Shown here piece by piece: positions 49,861 to 58,586 of a stretch of DNA of 64,000 bases. Source of the DNA: Streptomyces capitiformicae (lineage in GTDB: Bacteria > Actinomycetota > Actinomycetes > Streptomycetales > Streptomycetaceae); the NCBI RefSeq assembly GCF_002214185.1, contig NZ_CP022161.1:5021767-5085766 (forward strand). Direction: 5' to 3'. Position 1 is the stretch's first letter. The number at the start of each line of letters is the position of its first letter. The notes under the pieces were generated by a model. That model saw only the letters and a program-made list of their open reading frames with translations, was not told where the DNA came from and searched no databases. The position numbers and the translations under genes were made by a program.

Positions 49861-50852
49861 AGCGTGCTCCAGTCGTGATCGGGATAGTGGTGCACGGGCG
49901 CCGACACGTCGTCGAGCGCCCGGCAGATCTCGTCAGGAAGACTAAGGGTCTCCACTGACAACGCCGCCGTGAGCTGCAGCGCGTTGCGGGCGCCGACGAT
50001 GGGCGCGGCGACGCCGGGCCGGTCGCGCACCCAGGCGAGGGCCACCTGGAGCGGGGTCACGGCAAGGCCGTCCGCGGCGGTCTGCACCGCGTCCACGATG
50101 CCGGTCGCCGTGTCGTCGAGGTACGGCGCGACGAACGGCGCCATGTGCTCCGAGCCGCCCCGCGAGTCCGGGGGCGTGCTGTGTCGGTACTTGCCGGTCA
50201 GCACCCCACGGCCCAGCGGCGAGGACGGCAGCAGACCGACGCCCAGGTCCAGCGCGGCGGGCAGCACCTCGCGCTCGACGCCGCGCTGCAGCAGGGAGTA
50301 CTCCATCTGCGTACTGGCCAGGCGGGTGCGTATCCCTGGCGCCGAGAGCTGCCAGGTGGCCGCCTTCGCGAGCTGCCAGCCGCAGAAGTTGGAGACGCCG
50401 GCGTAACGCGCGCGGCCGCTGCTGACGGCCAGGTCGAGGGCCTGCAGCGTTTCGTCCAGCGGGGTTTCGGGATCGAAGGCGTGGATGTGCCAGAGGTCCA
50501 CGTAGTCCGTGCCGAGGCGGGCGAGGGAGGCGTCCAGGGCGGCTAGGAGATGGCCGCGGGAGCCGTCGAAGCGGCGGTCGGGGTCCGGGACGCTGCCGGC
50601 CTTGGTGGAGATGACCAGGTCGCGGCGGGGCACGAGACCGTCCATCAACTGCCCGAGCAGATACTCGGCCTCCCCGTCGCCGTACACGTCCGCCGTGTCG
50701 ACGAGGGTGCCGCCCGCCTCCCAGAACACCTTCAACATGTCCGCGGCGTCGTGCTCGTCCGTGTCGCGGCCCCACGTCAGGGTGCCGAGCCCGATCCGGG
50801 ACACACGCAGGCCGGTACGGCCGAGATGCCTCTGCTCCATGAACGCCGACAT
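49857..50852 (-). CDS. Aldo/keto reductase
   Basis: 331 residues, TIM-barrel AKR. The catalytic tetrad is in VDTADVYGDGE (Asp and Tyr), ISTKAG (Lys) and LWHIHAFD (His). NADPH-binding regions are GVSNF, SPLGRGVLTGKY and the C-terminal PIVGARN. Reduces aldehydes or ketones; substrate unknown. A second methionine at 50840 (EQRHLGRTGL) is the usual family start and may be the true one. Coupled to the RecD2-like gene downstream by a GTGA overlap. Confidence 0.88.
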   Translation of the reverse strand: MSAFMEQRHLGRTGLRVSRIGLGTLTWGRDTDEHDAADMLKVFWEAGGTLVDTADVYGDGEAEYLLGQLMDGLVPRRDLVISTKAGSVPDPDRRFDGSRGHLLAALDASLARLGTDYVDLWHIHAFDPETPLDETLQALDLAVSSGRARYAGVSNFCGWQLAKAATWQLSAPGIRTRLASTQMEYSLLQRGVEREVLPAALDLGVGLLPSSPLGRGVLTGKYRHSTPPDSRGGSEHMAPFVAPYLDDTATGIVDAVQTAADGLAVTPLQVALAWVRDRPGVAAPIVGARNALQLTAALSVETLSLPDEICRALDDVSAPVHHYPDHDWSTL

Positions 50853-51054
50853 TACTGTCCAGAGTTCGCCACGGGGGTGCCTGTGGATAACCGATTTCTG
50901 CGGTCAGTGAGTACGTGCGGGGCGCTCATGGTCGATCGCCCACTCACCCGCGGTCGCCCGACCACCGCACCACCCGAGCTCCAAGGCGGCGGTCTGCCGG
51001 TAGGGTCGGCCACACAAGGGACGTTACTGATCGGTAAGGGGAAGGCTGGTCTAT

Positions 51055-52110
51055 ATGAAGCTCGGGATCAACCTCGGGTACTGGGGTGCCGGAATGGACG
51101 GGGACAATCTGGCCGTGGCCCAGGAGGCCGACCGGCTGGGATACGCCGTGTGCTGGGCCGCGGAGGCGTACGGCTCGGACGCGGCGACCGTGCTCAGCTG
51201 GGTCGCCGCCAAGACCGAGCGCATCGACGTGGGTTCGGCCATCTTCCAGATCCCGGCCCGCCAGCCCGCGATGACCGCCATGACCGCCGCGACGCTGGAC
51301 TCGCTCTCCGGCGGCCGCTTCCGGCTCGGCCTCGGCGTCTCGGGGCCGCAGGTCTCCGAGGGCTGGTACGGGGTCAAGTTCGACAAGCCGCTCGCCCGCA
51401 CCCGCGAGTACGTCGAGATCGTCCGCAAGGCGATGACCAGGGAACGGCTGTCGCACGACGGCGAGCACTGGACGCTGCCGCTGCCCGGCGGGCCCGGCAA
51501 GCCGCTGAAGCTCACCGTGCACCCCACCCGCGAGCACATCCCGCTGTACATCGCGGCGATCGGCCCGAAGAACCTGGAGCAGACCGGCGAGATCGCCGAC
51601 GGCGCCCTGCTCATCTTCCCCTCCGCCGAGCACCTCGAAGACACCGCGATCAAGTACCTCCGCGTCGGCCGCGAGAAAGCCGGCAAGACCCTCGACGGCT
51701 TCGACGTCTGCCCGACGCTGCCGCTCGCCGTCGGCGACGACAAGGACGTCACGACGCTCGCCGACACTTTCCGGCCGTACACCGCGCTGTACGTCGGCGG
51801 CATGGGCAGCCGCAAGCAGAACTTCTACAACCAGCTCGCCCAGCGCATGGGCTACGAGAAGGAGGCCGCCGAGATCCAGGACAAGTACCTGGCCGGTGAC
51901 AAGGCCGGGGCCGCGGCCGCCATCCCGCACGAGCTGATCGACCAGACGACGCTGCTCGGTTCCGTGGAGCGCATCGCCGACCGGATGAAGGCGTACGCCG
52001 AGGCCGGTGTCACCACCCTCACGCTGGCCCCGGCCGGCTTCACGCTGGAGGAGCGGGTCGCCTCGCTCCGGGCCGGTTCCGAGGCCCTGGAGCGGGCCGG
52101 ACTCGCGTAA
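51055..52110 (+). CDS. LLM-class F420-dependent oxidoreductase
   Basis: 351 residues, luciferase-like TIM barrel. LGINLGYWGAGMDGDNLAVA opens strand 1, then GYAVCWAAEAYGSDAATVLS, the characteristic SGGRFRLGLGVSGPQVSEGW and the cofactor region GPKNLEQTGEIADG. It matches the actinobacterial F420-dependent group often annotated as methylenetetrahydromethanopterin-reductase-like. Substrate unknown. Downstream is a terminator-like hairpin (52121-52153) that overlaps the left arm of element copy C. Confidence 0.88.
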   Translation: MKLGINLGYWGAGMDGDNLAVAQEADRLGYAVCWAAEAYGSDAATVLSWVAAKTERIDVGSAIFQIPARQPAMTAMTAATLDSLSGGRFRLGLGVSGPQVSEGWYGVKFDKPLARTREYVEIVRKAMTRERLSHDGEHWTLPLPGGPGKPLKLTVHPTREHIPLYIAAIGPKNLEQTGEIADGALLIFPSAEHLEDTAIKYLRVGREKAGKTLDGFDVCPTLPLAVGDDKDVTTLADTFRPYTALYVGGMGSRKQNFYNQLAQRMGYEKEAAEIQDKYLAGDKAGAAAAIPHELIDQTTLLGSVERIADRMKAYAEAGVTTLTLAPAGFTLEERVASLRAGSEALERAGLA

Positions 52111-52120
52111 CGGGACGGCA

Positions 52121-52153
52121 CAGGCCCTGCGGGATCCGGCGAAGCAGGGCCTG
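52121..52153 (+). terminator. Hairpin after the LLM oxidoreductase gene, merging with element copy C
   Basis: CAGGCCCTGC (52121-52130) and GCAGGGCCTG (52144-52153), perfect 10-base arms. The right arm is also the outer end of the copy C inverted repeat, which starts at 52146. Confidence 0.6.
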
Positions 52154-52415
52154 TCGTCAAATTCCCGTCTGCCCCGCGACGCCTGGCATGCTCCCCCACT
52201 CTCGGCTTCTCCTTCATTCTCGGCTTCTCCCCCACTCTCGGCTTCGCTCGAGCGGGAGGGGCCCCATGAGCGGGAGGGGCCCCACCGCCGCACCGGGCGA
52301 AAGCCCAAGTACATCCAGTCCATCTACGGGGCCTTCCGCCCGGCACGCCGAGAGCACGCACCAGACGCCGCGGGGCCGCCCTTCGGGCGACGACGGGAAT
52401 TTGACGACAGGCCCT
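52146..52415. mobile_element. Palindrome-armed element, copy C (270 bp)
   Basis: Perfect 24-base inverted ends (52146-52169, containing GGCCTGTCGTCAAATTCCCG; complement 52392-52415). The interior shares GCACCGGGCGAAAGCCCAAG, CCCGGCACGCC, GAGCACGCACC and GCCCTTCGGGCG with copy B, and carries the nested repeat at 52191-52284 like copy A. The remaining gap to 52608 holds another inverted repeat (ACGGCCGTGG 52416-52425 with its complement at 52449-52458); I see nothing else there. Confidence 0.7.
52191..52284. repeat. Nested palindromic repeat inside copy C
   Basis: Three CTCGGCTTC-containing 17-base units (one degenerate, TCCTTCATTCTCGGCTTC), the joint CGCTCGAGCG, then GAGCGGGAGGGGCCCCA twice. 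Same family as 7593-7687 and 56905-56946. Confidence 0.7.
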
Positions 52416-52608
52416 ACGGCCGTGGTGGGGGCTCGGGGGTCTTCCCCGCCACGGCCGTCACGGGGGACAACGCGGCACCGGCCCGTTCGGTTACGCGCCC
52501 GCGGAGCCCGCCGTCCTTCGTTTGGCGGATTTGTCCGACACAGCTGTTGCCGGGCTCCTGGCACCCCATTTGACTCGTTTTGCAGGGTCCTGCAGAGAGG
52601 TGCCTCAC

Positions 52609-53397
52609 ATGCTTTCGGCCAAGAGTCTGTTCCAGGAAATCGTCGACAACGACGAGTCGTTCCGACTGTTCTGCTCCATCGCCGCCAGCGGGGAGAAACA
52701 GGGCGGCTGGGAGAACGCGCGCATCGCCGCGCTCGTCCCGCAGAGCGAGCGCGCACTCGCGCCCAAGATCACCCGGCACGGCGCCGACGAGGACAAACAC
52801 GGGCGGATCTTCAACGCCCTCATGAAGAAGCGTGGCCTCCAGCCCATGGAGGTCCCGCCCGAGACCGACTACACCATGCTCCTGGAGCGCCACGGCATCG
52901 GCCTCGCACACGACAAGCTGAAGGCCGACCAGCCGCTCACGGTGCGGGACATCATCGTCTACCTGTCCCACAGCCGGGTCACCGAACAGCGGGCCGCCGA
53001 CCAGATGGTGATGCTCCGCAAGCACTTCGCGAGCCACCCCGAGATCGGCAAGGCCGTCCGGATGATCTCCGACGACGAGGACAACCACCTCGCGTACACC
53101 CACGAGGAACTGCTGCGCTTCGCCGCCGCCGGGCATGGCCGCCTCATCCAGCGGACGCTCCGCGAGTGCGCCCTCGCGGAGATCGGCATCTACCGGGACG
53201 TCAGCCTCGCCGTGATGGACCACATGGGGCGCATCCTCGGCTGGCCGAAGGCCAAGGCGGCCGTCCTCGCCGCCGGTATCCGCGCCATGTACGCCTACGA
53301 GCGGGCCTTCGGCTGGCGCCGCATGGTCACCCTGTCGATGCCGGAACGCCGCGACGCCCTGGGCGGCCCGGCGACGACGGCACCCGAGTTCGCCTGA
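52609..53397 (+). CDS. Ferritin-like di-iron domain protein
   Basis: 262 residues, almost entirely helical. Carboxylate/histidine pairs typical of a four-helix di-iron bundle appear in HGADEDKHGRIF, SHSRVTEQRAADQM, SDDEDNHLAYTHEE and RECALAEIGIYRD. Annotated in databases only as ferritin-like domain-containing. Possible roles are oxidation chemistry or iron handling. The ATG at 52609 follows GAGAGG; the longer reading to 52522 lacks support. Faces corA, with a strong hairpin between. Confidence 0.8.
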   Translation: MLSAKSLFQEIVDNDESFRLFCSIAASGEKQGGWENARIAALVPQSERALAPKITRHGADEDKHGRIFNALMKKRGLQPMEVPPETDYTMLLERHGIGLAHDKLKADQPLTVRDIIVYLSHSRVTEQRAADQMVMLRKHFASHPEIGKAVRMISDDEDNHLAYTHEELLRFAAAGHGRLIQRTLRECALAEIGIYRDVSLAVMDHMGRILGWPKAKAAVLAAGIRAMYAYERAFGWRRMVTLSMPERRDALGGPATTAPEFA

Positions 53398-53424
53398 ACC
53401 CCCGCCCGCACCCCGACCGTCCTT

Positions 53425-53462
53425 ACGCGCGCGTGCGGCCGAACACCGCCGCACGCGCGCGT
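53425..53462. terminator. Bidirectional terminator between the ferritin-like gene and corA
   Basis: ACGCGCGCGTGCGGC (53425-53439) and its complement (53448-53462), perfect 15-base arms, 8-base loop. Confidence 0.85.
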
Positions 53463-53484
53463 GCGGGGGCATTCAGAACACCCC

Positions 53485-54480
53485 CTAGAGCCACCCCCGC
53501 CGCTTGAAGAGCCGGTACACCAACACCTCCGCCACGGCCATCAGCGCGACCAGCGCCGGATACGACCACACCCAGCGCAACTCGGGCATGTGCTCGAAGT
53601 TCATGCCGTAGACCCCGGCGACCATCGTCGGGATCGCCGCCATGGCCGCCCACGCGGAGATCTTCCGCATGTCGTCGTTCTGTCGCACACTCATCTGGGC
53701 CAGATGCGCCGAGAGGATGTCCGACACCAGCCGGTCCAGGCCCTCGACGGACTCGTTCACCCGGGTGAGGTGGTCGTTGACGTCGCGGAAGAACGGCCGG
53801 GCCTTCTCGTCGACGAAGGGCACCGCGGTGCTGTGGTTGCCCGTGCCGGAGAGGCGGACGAGCGGTGCGGCGAGCGGGCCGGTGGCGCGGCGGAACTCCA
53901 GCACCTGGCGTTTGAAGGTGTAGATCCTGGACGCCGTGTTCCGTGAACCGCCGACGTCCGGGGAGAAGACCTCCGCCTCCAGCTCCTCCAGGTCGGTCTG
54001 GAGCTCGGTCGCCACGTCCAGGTAGTGGTCGACGGCGGCGTCGGTGATCGCGTACAGCACGGACGTCGGCCCCTCGCCCAGCAGTTCCGGCTCCCGCTCC
54101 AGACGGCGGCGTACGAGACCCAGGGGCGAGCCCTCGCCGTGGCGGACGGTCACCACGAACGAGTCGCCGAGGAAGACCATGATCTCGCCGGTGGTCACGG
54201 TGTCACCGGCCGGCTCGTACACCACCGGTTTGATGACCATGAACAGCGAGTCCTCGTACACCTCCAGCTTGGGCCGCTGGTGGGCCTTCAGAGCGTCCTC
54301 GACGGCCAGCGGATGCAGCGCGAACTCCTCGGTGACCAGGGCGAACTCCTTCTCCGTCGGCTCGTGCAGCCCGATCCACACGAAGCCGCCGGACGCACGG
54401 GCGGTGGCCAGGGCGTCGGAAAGGTCGTCGGGGCCCTCGGTGCGATGGCCGTCGCGGTAGACGGCGCAGTCGACGATCAC
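53485..54480 (-). CDS. corA: CorA-family divalent cation (Mg2+/Co2+) channel
   Basis: 331 residues. The N-terminal alpha/beta cytoplasmic domain (GFVWIGLHEPTEKEF, EDALKAHQRPKLEVYEDSLF) leads to a long helical stalk (EGLDRLVSDILSAHLAQ) and two C-terminal helices. The first ends in VAGVYGMNFEHMPEL with the GMN selectivity signature, followed by LVALMAVAEVLVYRLFKRR. It forms a pentameric inner-membrane Mg2+ channel. The GTG at 54480 follows AAAGGA. Confidence 0.93.
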   Translation of the reverse strand: MIVDCAVYRDGHRTEGPDDLSDALATARASGGFVWIGLHEPTEKEFALVTEEFALHPLAVEDALKAHQRPKLEVYEDSLFMVIKPVVYEPAGDTVTTGEIMVFLGDSFVVTVRHGEGSPLGLVRRRLEREPELLGEGPTSVLYAITDAAVDHYLDVATELQTDLEELEAEVFSPDVGGSRNTASRIYTFKRQVLEFRRATGPLAAPLVRLSGTGNHSTAVPFVDEKARPFFRDVNDHLTRVNESVEGLDRLVSDILSAHLAQMSVRQNDDMRKISAWAAMAAIPTMVAGVYGMNFEHMPELRWVWSYPALVALMAVAEVLVYRLFKRRGWL

Positions 54481-54525
54481 GGGAGATTCCTTTCTCCGGT
54501 CTCCGGGAGCGTCCTTCCGCCCCCC

Positions 54526-54612
54526 GGCGCGGTACCGCGCCCCAAAGGGGCGCGGGGCTCTGCCGATATGCGGCTCCGCCGCGTGGGCGCGACCGGCCCC
54601 CACCGGCCCGCA
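54526..54612. repeat. REP-like repeat, copy 2
   Basis: GCGCGGTACCGCGCCCCAAA, GGGGCGCGGGGCTCTGCCGA and TATGCGGCTCCGCCGCGTGG, then GGCGCGACCGGCCCCCACCG. Nearly the same as the blocks at 24669 and 56850. Lies between divergent corA and phosphatase genes. Confidence 0.7.
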
Positions 54613-54655
54613 GGTTCATCACTGCGCCTCCAGCGGAGCGCCTACGCTGGGCCGC

Positions 54656-55342
54656 ATGCCCACGTTGATCCTTGTCCGGCACGGACGTTCCACCGCCAAC
54701 ACCGAGGGAGTGCTCGCCGGCTGGACGCCCGGTGTCGCGCTCGACGAGCGCGGCGCCGCGCAGGCCGCGGCGCTGCCCGGCCGCCTCGCCGGGCTGCCGA
54801 TAGCCGAGGTCGTCACCAGCCCGCTGCAGCGCTGCCAGGAAACGCTCCGTCCCCTCCTCGATGCCCGGCCCGAGCTCAGCCCGCACACCGACGAACGCAT
54901 CGGCGAATGCCATTACGGCGACTGGTCCGGCCGCAAGCTCGCCGAACTGAAGGACGAGCCGCTGATGGAGGTCGTACAGGCGCATCCGACGGCGGCCGAG
55001 TTCCCCGGTGGTGAGTCGATGCGGGCCATGCAGCACCGGGCCGCCGAGGCCGTACGGGAGTGGAACGCGCGCGTGGAGCGCGAGCACGGGGCCGACGCCG
55101 TGTATCTGATGTGCTCGCACGGCGACGTCATCAAGTCGCTCGTCGCGGACGCACTCGGACTTCATCTGGACCTCTTCCAGCGGATCGCCGTCGAACCGTG
55201 TTCCATCACCGCGATCCGTTACACACGCCTGAGGCCGTTTCTCGTCCGTCTCGGCGACACCGGGGACTTCTCGTCCCTGGCGCCGCGCGAGGAGCCCCCG
55301 AGCGGTGACGCGACCATCGGGGGCGGTGCGGGGGCACCGTGA
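54656..55342 (+). CDS. Histidine phosphatase family protein (phosphoglycerate-mutase-like)
   Basis: 228 residues. The catalytic LVRHGRSTAN is at the N-terminus, TSPLQRCQET follows, and the second histidine is in MCSHGDVIKSLVADALG. GECHYGDWSGR with a Glu proton donor is present. It belongs to the actinobacterial MSMEG_4193-like group, whose genes sit next to DUF3090 and SCO1664-type genes, as here. The substrate is unknown. Start ATG at 54656. Probably the first gene of the cluster with the next two. Confidence 0.88.
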   Translation: MPTLILVRHGRSTANTEGVLAGWTPGVALDERGAAQAAALPGRLAGLPIAEVVTSPLQRCQETLRPLLDARPELSPHTDERIGECHYGDWSGRKLAELKDEPLMEVVQAHPTAAEFPGGESMRAMQHRAAEAVREWNARVEREHGADAVYLMCSHGDVIKSLVADALGLHLDLFQRIAVEPCSITAIRYTRLRPFLVRLGDTGDFSSLAPREEPPSGDATIGGGAGAP

Positions 55343-55441
55343 TCGTCAACCGCAGTAGGGTGAAGCGGTCGCGGGCGGCACGCTGAACCACTCAGCCGCC
55401 GACGCGGCCGGTCCCGACGTCGATTCCAATGGAGACAGGAC

Positions 55442-56032
55442 GTGTCCCGTCAGGTGTTCCTCTACGACCCCCCGGACCGCTTCGTGGCCGGTACGGTCGG
55501 GCTGCCCGGGCGCCGGACCTTCTTCCTGCAGGCCACCGCAGGACAACGCGTCACCAGCGTGTCCCTGGAGAAGACCCAGGTCGCCGCGCTCGCCGAACGC
55601 ATGGACGAACTGCTGGACGAGGTCGTACGGCGCAGCGGCGGCAGCGCCTCGGTGCCCGCCGTCGCGCCCACCGAGGTGGCGGACACGGCGCCGCTCGACA
55701 CTCCCATCGAGGAGGAGTTCCGGGTCGGCACCATGGCGCTGGCCTGGGACGGCGACGAGCAGCGCATGATCGTCGAGGCCCAGGCCCTGGTCGAGCTGGA
55801 CGCCGACTCCGAGGAGGACCTCGCCGAGGCGGAGGAGCGGATGCTCCAGGACGAGGAGAACGGTCCGCCGATGCTACGCGTCCGCCTCACCGGCGCGCAG
55901 GCCCGGGCCTTCGCCAAGCGCGCCCTCGACGTCGTCAACGCGGGGCGGCCGCCGTGCCCCCTGTGCAGCCTGCCGCTCGACCCGGAGGGACACGTATGTC
56001 CGCGCCAGAACGGATACCGCCGCGGGGCCTGA
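55442..56032 (+). CDS. DUF3090-family protein
   Basis: 196 residues. FLYDPPDRFVAGTVGLPG and RRTFFLQATAG at the start, a central acidic helix, and a C-terminal zinc-ribbon-like PCPLCSLPLDPEGHVCPRQN. Function unknown, but always near the phosphatase and SCO1664-type genes in actinobacteria, which implies a shared pathway. GTG start at 55442. Overlaps the next gene by 37 bases. Confidence 0.88.
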   Translation: MSRQVFLYDPPDRFVAGTVGLPGRRTFFLQATAGQRVTSVSLEKTQVAALAERMDELLDEVVRRSGGSASVPAVAPTEVADTAPLDTPIEEEFRVGTMALAWDGDEQRMIVEAQALVELDADSEEDLAEAEERMLQDEENGPPMLRVRLTGAQARAFAKRALDVVNAGRPPCPLCSLPLDPEGHVCPRQNGYRRGA

Positions 56033-56826
56033 CGGCCGCCGACCCCGTGGTCGAGCTGCTCGCCGCCGGTGAGCTGACCGTGCGCGGGCGCGTCCGTGAG
56101 GCGTCCAACGCGGTGCTGTACTGCACCGTCTCGTACGAGGGCCGAGAGGCGGCCTGTGTGTACAAGCCCGTCGCCGGGGAGCGGCCACTCTGGGACTTCC
56201 CCGACGGCACGCTGGCACAGCGGGAGGTCGCCGCGTACGAGGTGTCCGAGGCGACCGGGTGGGCGCTCGTGCCGCCCACCGTGCTGCGGGACGGCCCGTA
56301 CGGGGAGGGCATGTGCCAGCTGTGGATCGAGGGGGAGCCCGGGTCGGAGCTGCTCGCGCTCGTCGACGGTGAGGAGGCGGGCGAGGGCTGGAAGGCCGTG
56401 GGGTTCGCCGAGGTCGGGGACGGGAAGACCGCGCTCCTCGTGCACGCCGACGACGAGCGGTTGCGGCGGCTCGCCGTCCTCGACGCGGTCGTCAACAACG
56501 CCGACCGCAAGGGCGGGCATCTGCTGCCGACGGGTGGCGGGCGGCTGTACGGGATCGACCACGGGGTGACCTTCAACGTCGAGAACAAGCTACGGACGTT
56601 GTTGTGGGGTTGGGCGGGGGAGTCGCTCACCGACGAGGCCGTGGCTGTGCTGGAACGGCTGCGGGACGGGCTGGGGGAGGGCGGGCCGCTGGCGGCGCGG
56701 CTGTCGCCCTTGATCACGGGGGCGGAGCTGGAGGCCACGAGGCAGCGGGTGGCTGCCCTCCTGAAAAGCGGCCGGCACCCGGAGCCCAGCGGAGAGTGGC
56801 CGGCGATCCCGTGGCCGCCGGTGTGA
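55996..56826 (+). CDS. SCO1664-family protein (TIGR03843), kinase-like
   Basis: 276 residues. EASNAVLYCTVSYEGREAAC and VYKPVAGERPLWDFPDGTLA, then EVAAYEVSEATGWALVPPTV, LAVLDAVVNNADRKGGHLL and YGIDHGVTFNVENKLRTLL resemble the phosphatidylinositol-3/4-kinase-like fold, with Lys, Asn-Asp and Asp at expected positions. Function unknown. Overlaps DUF3090 and precedes mshC, the order known in S. coelicolor. Confidence 0.88.
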   Translation: MSAPERIPPRGLTAADPVVELLAAGELTVRGRVREASNAVLYCTVSYEGREAACVYKPVAGERPLWDFPDGTLAQREVAAYEVSEATGWALVPPTVLRDGPYGEGMCQLWIEGEPGSELLALVDGEEAGEGWKAVGFAEVGDGKTALLVHADDERLRRLAVLDAVVNNADRKGGHLLPTGGGRLYGIDHGVTFNVENKLRTLLWGWAGESLTDEAVAVLERLRDGLGEGGPLAARLSPLITGAELEATRQRVAALLKSGRHPEPSGEWPAIPWPPV

Positions 56827-56849
56827 GGTGCGCCTCGGCTGTGGCCGGG

Positions 56850-56960
56850 CGGGGTCGCGCCCCTCAAGGGGCGCGGGGCTCTGCCGATATGCGGCTCCGC
56901 CGCGATGGGGGTCCCCCCCCGCTCGAGCGAAGCCGAGAGTGGGGGAGCGACCAGCCACAC
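56850..56960. repeat. REP-like repeat, copy 3, split by a nested element
   Basis: GGGTCGCGCCCCTCAAGGGG with CGCGGGGCTCTGCCGATATG and CGGCTCCGCCGCG (to 56904), then an insertion, then AGCGACCAGCCACAC (from 56947). In intact copies the CCGCG is followed directly by TGGGCGCGAC, so the insertion point can be read exactly. Confidence 0.7.
56905..56946. repeat. 42-bp nested palindromic element interrupting the REP-like repeat
   Basis: Reads ATGGGGGTCCCCCCCCGCTC then GAGCGAAGCCGAGAGTGGGG and GA, the inverse of the unit in copies A and C (CCCCCACTCTCGGCTTCGCT, CGAGCGGG). It is the minimal form without tandem expansion. Confidence 0.7.
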
Positions 56961-57074
56961 ACAACCCGCGGCCGCCGTACAAGCCGTATCCCCGAGCTAT
57001 TGGGCGCCCCACCCCGGCCCACCCGCGTACCCCCGAGTCACCAGGCGCCCGGCTTAGCCCCGGAGGGATCGGGT

Positions 57075-57080
57075 TAGGCT
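57075..57080 (+). promoter_or_regulatory. -10 box implying leaderless mshC mRNA
   Basis: TAGGCT ends 7 bases before the ATG at 57088, and no ribosome site precedes that ATG. Transcription is expected to start at or next to the start codon. Confidence 0.45.
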
Positions 57081-57087
57081 CATGTAC

Positions 57088-58317
57088 ATGCATGCCTGGC
57101 CCGCTTCTGAGGTCCCCGCCCTGCCTGGCAAGGGCCGCGACCTCCGGATCCACGACACCGCGACCGGGAGGCTCGTCACCCTCGAGCCCGGTCCCGTCGC
57201 CCGTATCTACGTCTGCGGTATCACCCCGTACGACGCGACCCACATGGGTCACGCGGCGACCTACAACGCGTTCGACCTCGTACAGCGCGTGTGGCTCGAC
57301 ACCAAGCGGCAGGTTCACTACGTCCAGAACGTGACCGACGTCGACGATCCGCTCCTGGAGCGGGCCGAGCGCGACGGCGTCGACTGGGTGGCCCTCGCCG
57401 AGAAGGAGACCGCCCTCTTCCGTGAGGACATGACCGCCCTGCGGATGCTGCCGCCGCAGGACTACATCGGCGCTGTCGAGGCCATCCCCGGCATAGTGCC
57501 GCTCGTCGAACGTCTCCGGGACGCCGGCGCCGCGTACGAACTCGAAGGCGACATCTACTTCTCCGTCGAGGCCGACCCGGACTTCGGCAAGGTCTCGGGC
57601 CTCGACGCCGCCGCCATGCGCCTGCTCTCCGCCGAGCGCGGCGGCGACCCGGACCGCGTGGGCAAGAAGAACCCCCTCGACCCGATGCTCTGGATGGCCG
57701 CGCGCGAGGGCGAGCCCAGCTGGGACGGCGGCTCCCTCGGGCGCGGTCGGCCCGGCTGGCACATCGAGTGCGTCGCCATCGCCCTCGACCACCTCGGCAT
57801 GGGCTTCGACGTCCAGGGCGGAGGCTCCGACCTCGCCTTCCCGCACCACGAGATGGGCGCCTCGCACGCCCAGGTGCTGACCGGCGAGTTCCCCATGGCC
57901 AAGGCGTACGTCCACGCCGGCATGGTCGCGCTGCACGGCGAGAAGATGTCGAAGTCCAAGGGCAACCTGGTCTTCGTCTCCAAACTGCGGCGCGACGGGG
58001 TCGACCCGGCCGCCATACGGCTCACGCTGCTCGCGCACCACTACCGGGCCGACTGGGAGTGGACCGACCAGGTCCTCGAAGACGCCGTCGCGCGGCTCGA
58101 CCGGTGGCGCGCCGCCGTCTCCCGTCCCGACGGGCCGCCCGCCGAGGCGCTCGTCGAGGAGATCCGAGAGGCCCTCGCGAACGATCTGGACGCCCCGGCC
58201 GCGCTCGCCGCGGTCGACCGCTGGGCCACGCTCCAGCAGGAGCAGGGCGGTACGGACGAGGCGGCGCCCGGCGTCGTATCCCGTGCCGTGGACGGGCTGC
58301 TGGGTGTGGCGCTGTGA
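57088..58317 (+). CDS. mshC: Mycothiol cysteine ligase MshC
   Basis: 409 residues, the length I recall for the S. coelicolor protein. Joins L-cysteine to GlcN-inositol with ATP, the penultimate step of mycothiol synthesis in the cytoplasm. It is a class I cysteinyl-tRNA-synthetase relative. The HIGH-like [10 protein letters not shown], the zinc-binding [21 protein letters not shown] and [12 protein letters not shown], and the loop [12 protein letters not shown] are all present. The ATG at 57088 (MHAWPAS) is preferred over 57082 because of homologue length and the -10 box position. Confidence 0.95.
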   Translation: MHAWPASEVPALPGKGRDLRIHDTATGRLVTLEPGPVARIYVCGITPYDATHMGHAATYNAFDLVQRVWLDTKRQVHYVQNVTDVDDPLLERAERDGVDWVALAEKETALFREDMTALRMLPPQDYIGAVEAIPGIVPLVERLRDAGAAYELEGDIYFSVEADPDFGKVSGLDAAAMRLLSAERGGDPDRVGKKNPLDPMLWMAAREGEPSWDGGSLGRGRPGWHIECVAIALDHLGMGFDVQGGGSDLAFPHHEMGASHAQVLTGEFPMAKAYVHAGMVALHGEKMSKSKGNLVFVSKLRRDGVDPAAIRLTLLAHHYRADWEWTDQVLEDAVARLDRWRAAVSRPDGPPAEALVEEIREALANDLDAPAALAAVDRWATLQQEQGGTDEAAPGVVSRAVDGLLGVAL

Positions 58318-58330
58318 CATCCTGACTCAT

Positions 58331-58362
58331 AGGGCGCCTCCTTCGACCGAAGGGGGCGCCCT
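58331..58362 (+). terminator. Terminator of mshC
   Basis: AGGGCGCCTCCTTCG (58331-58345) and CGAAGGGGGCGCCCT (58348-58362), 15-base arms with a single G-T pair, 14 bases after the stop. Confidence 0.8.
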
Positions 58363-58416
58363 CTTCGTTGACCCGCCGTCAGCCGGTGATCATCAGGTAC
58401 AACTTCAGCAATCCGT

Positions 58417-58445
58417 CCGGAAATTGATGTCACGTGACAATCCGG
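58417..58445. promoter_or_regulatory. Compound palindrome before the Tat-exported protein gene
   Basis: A perfect 12-base palindrome TGTCACGTGACA (58428-58439) is enclosed by an outer inverted pair CCGGA (58417-58421) and TCCGG (58441-58445). Candidate operator for the gene at 58587; no regulator recognised. Confidence 0.45.
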
Positions 58446-58586
58446 CCGGTAACTGTCGTGACGCTGTCAAGACGCTGTCGTTCGAATGGCGAAGCACTAC
58501 GGGGACCATCGGCATGTGATGGGGTGACAGAGCCAGTTGAAAGCCGGACCGGCCAGCTGCCGGTCCCTTCGTGGAAGGGACGAACA

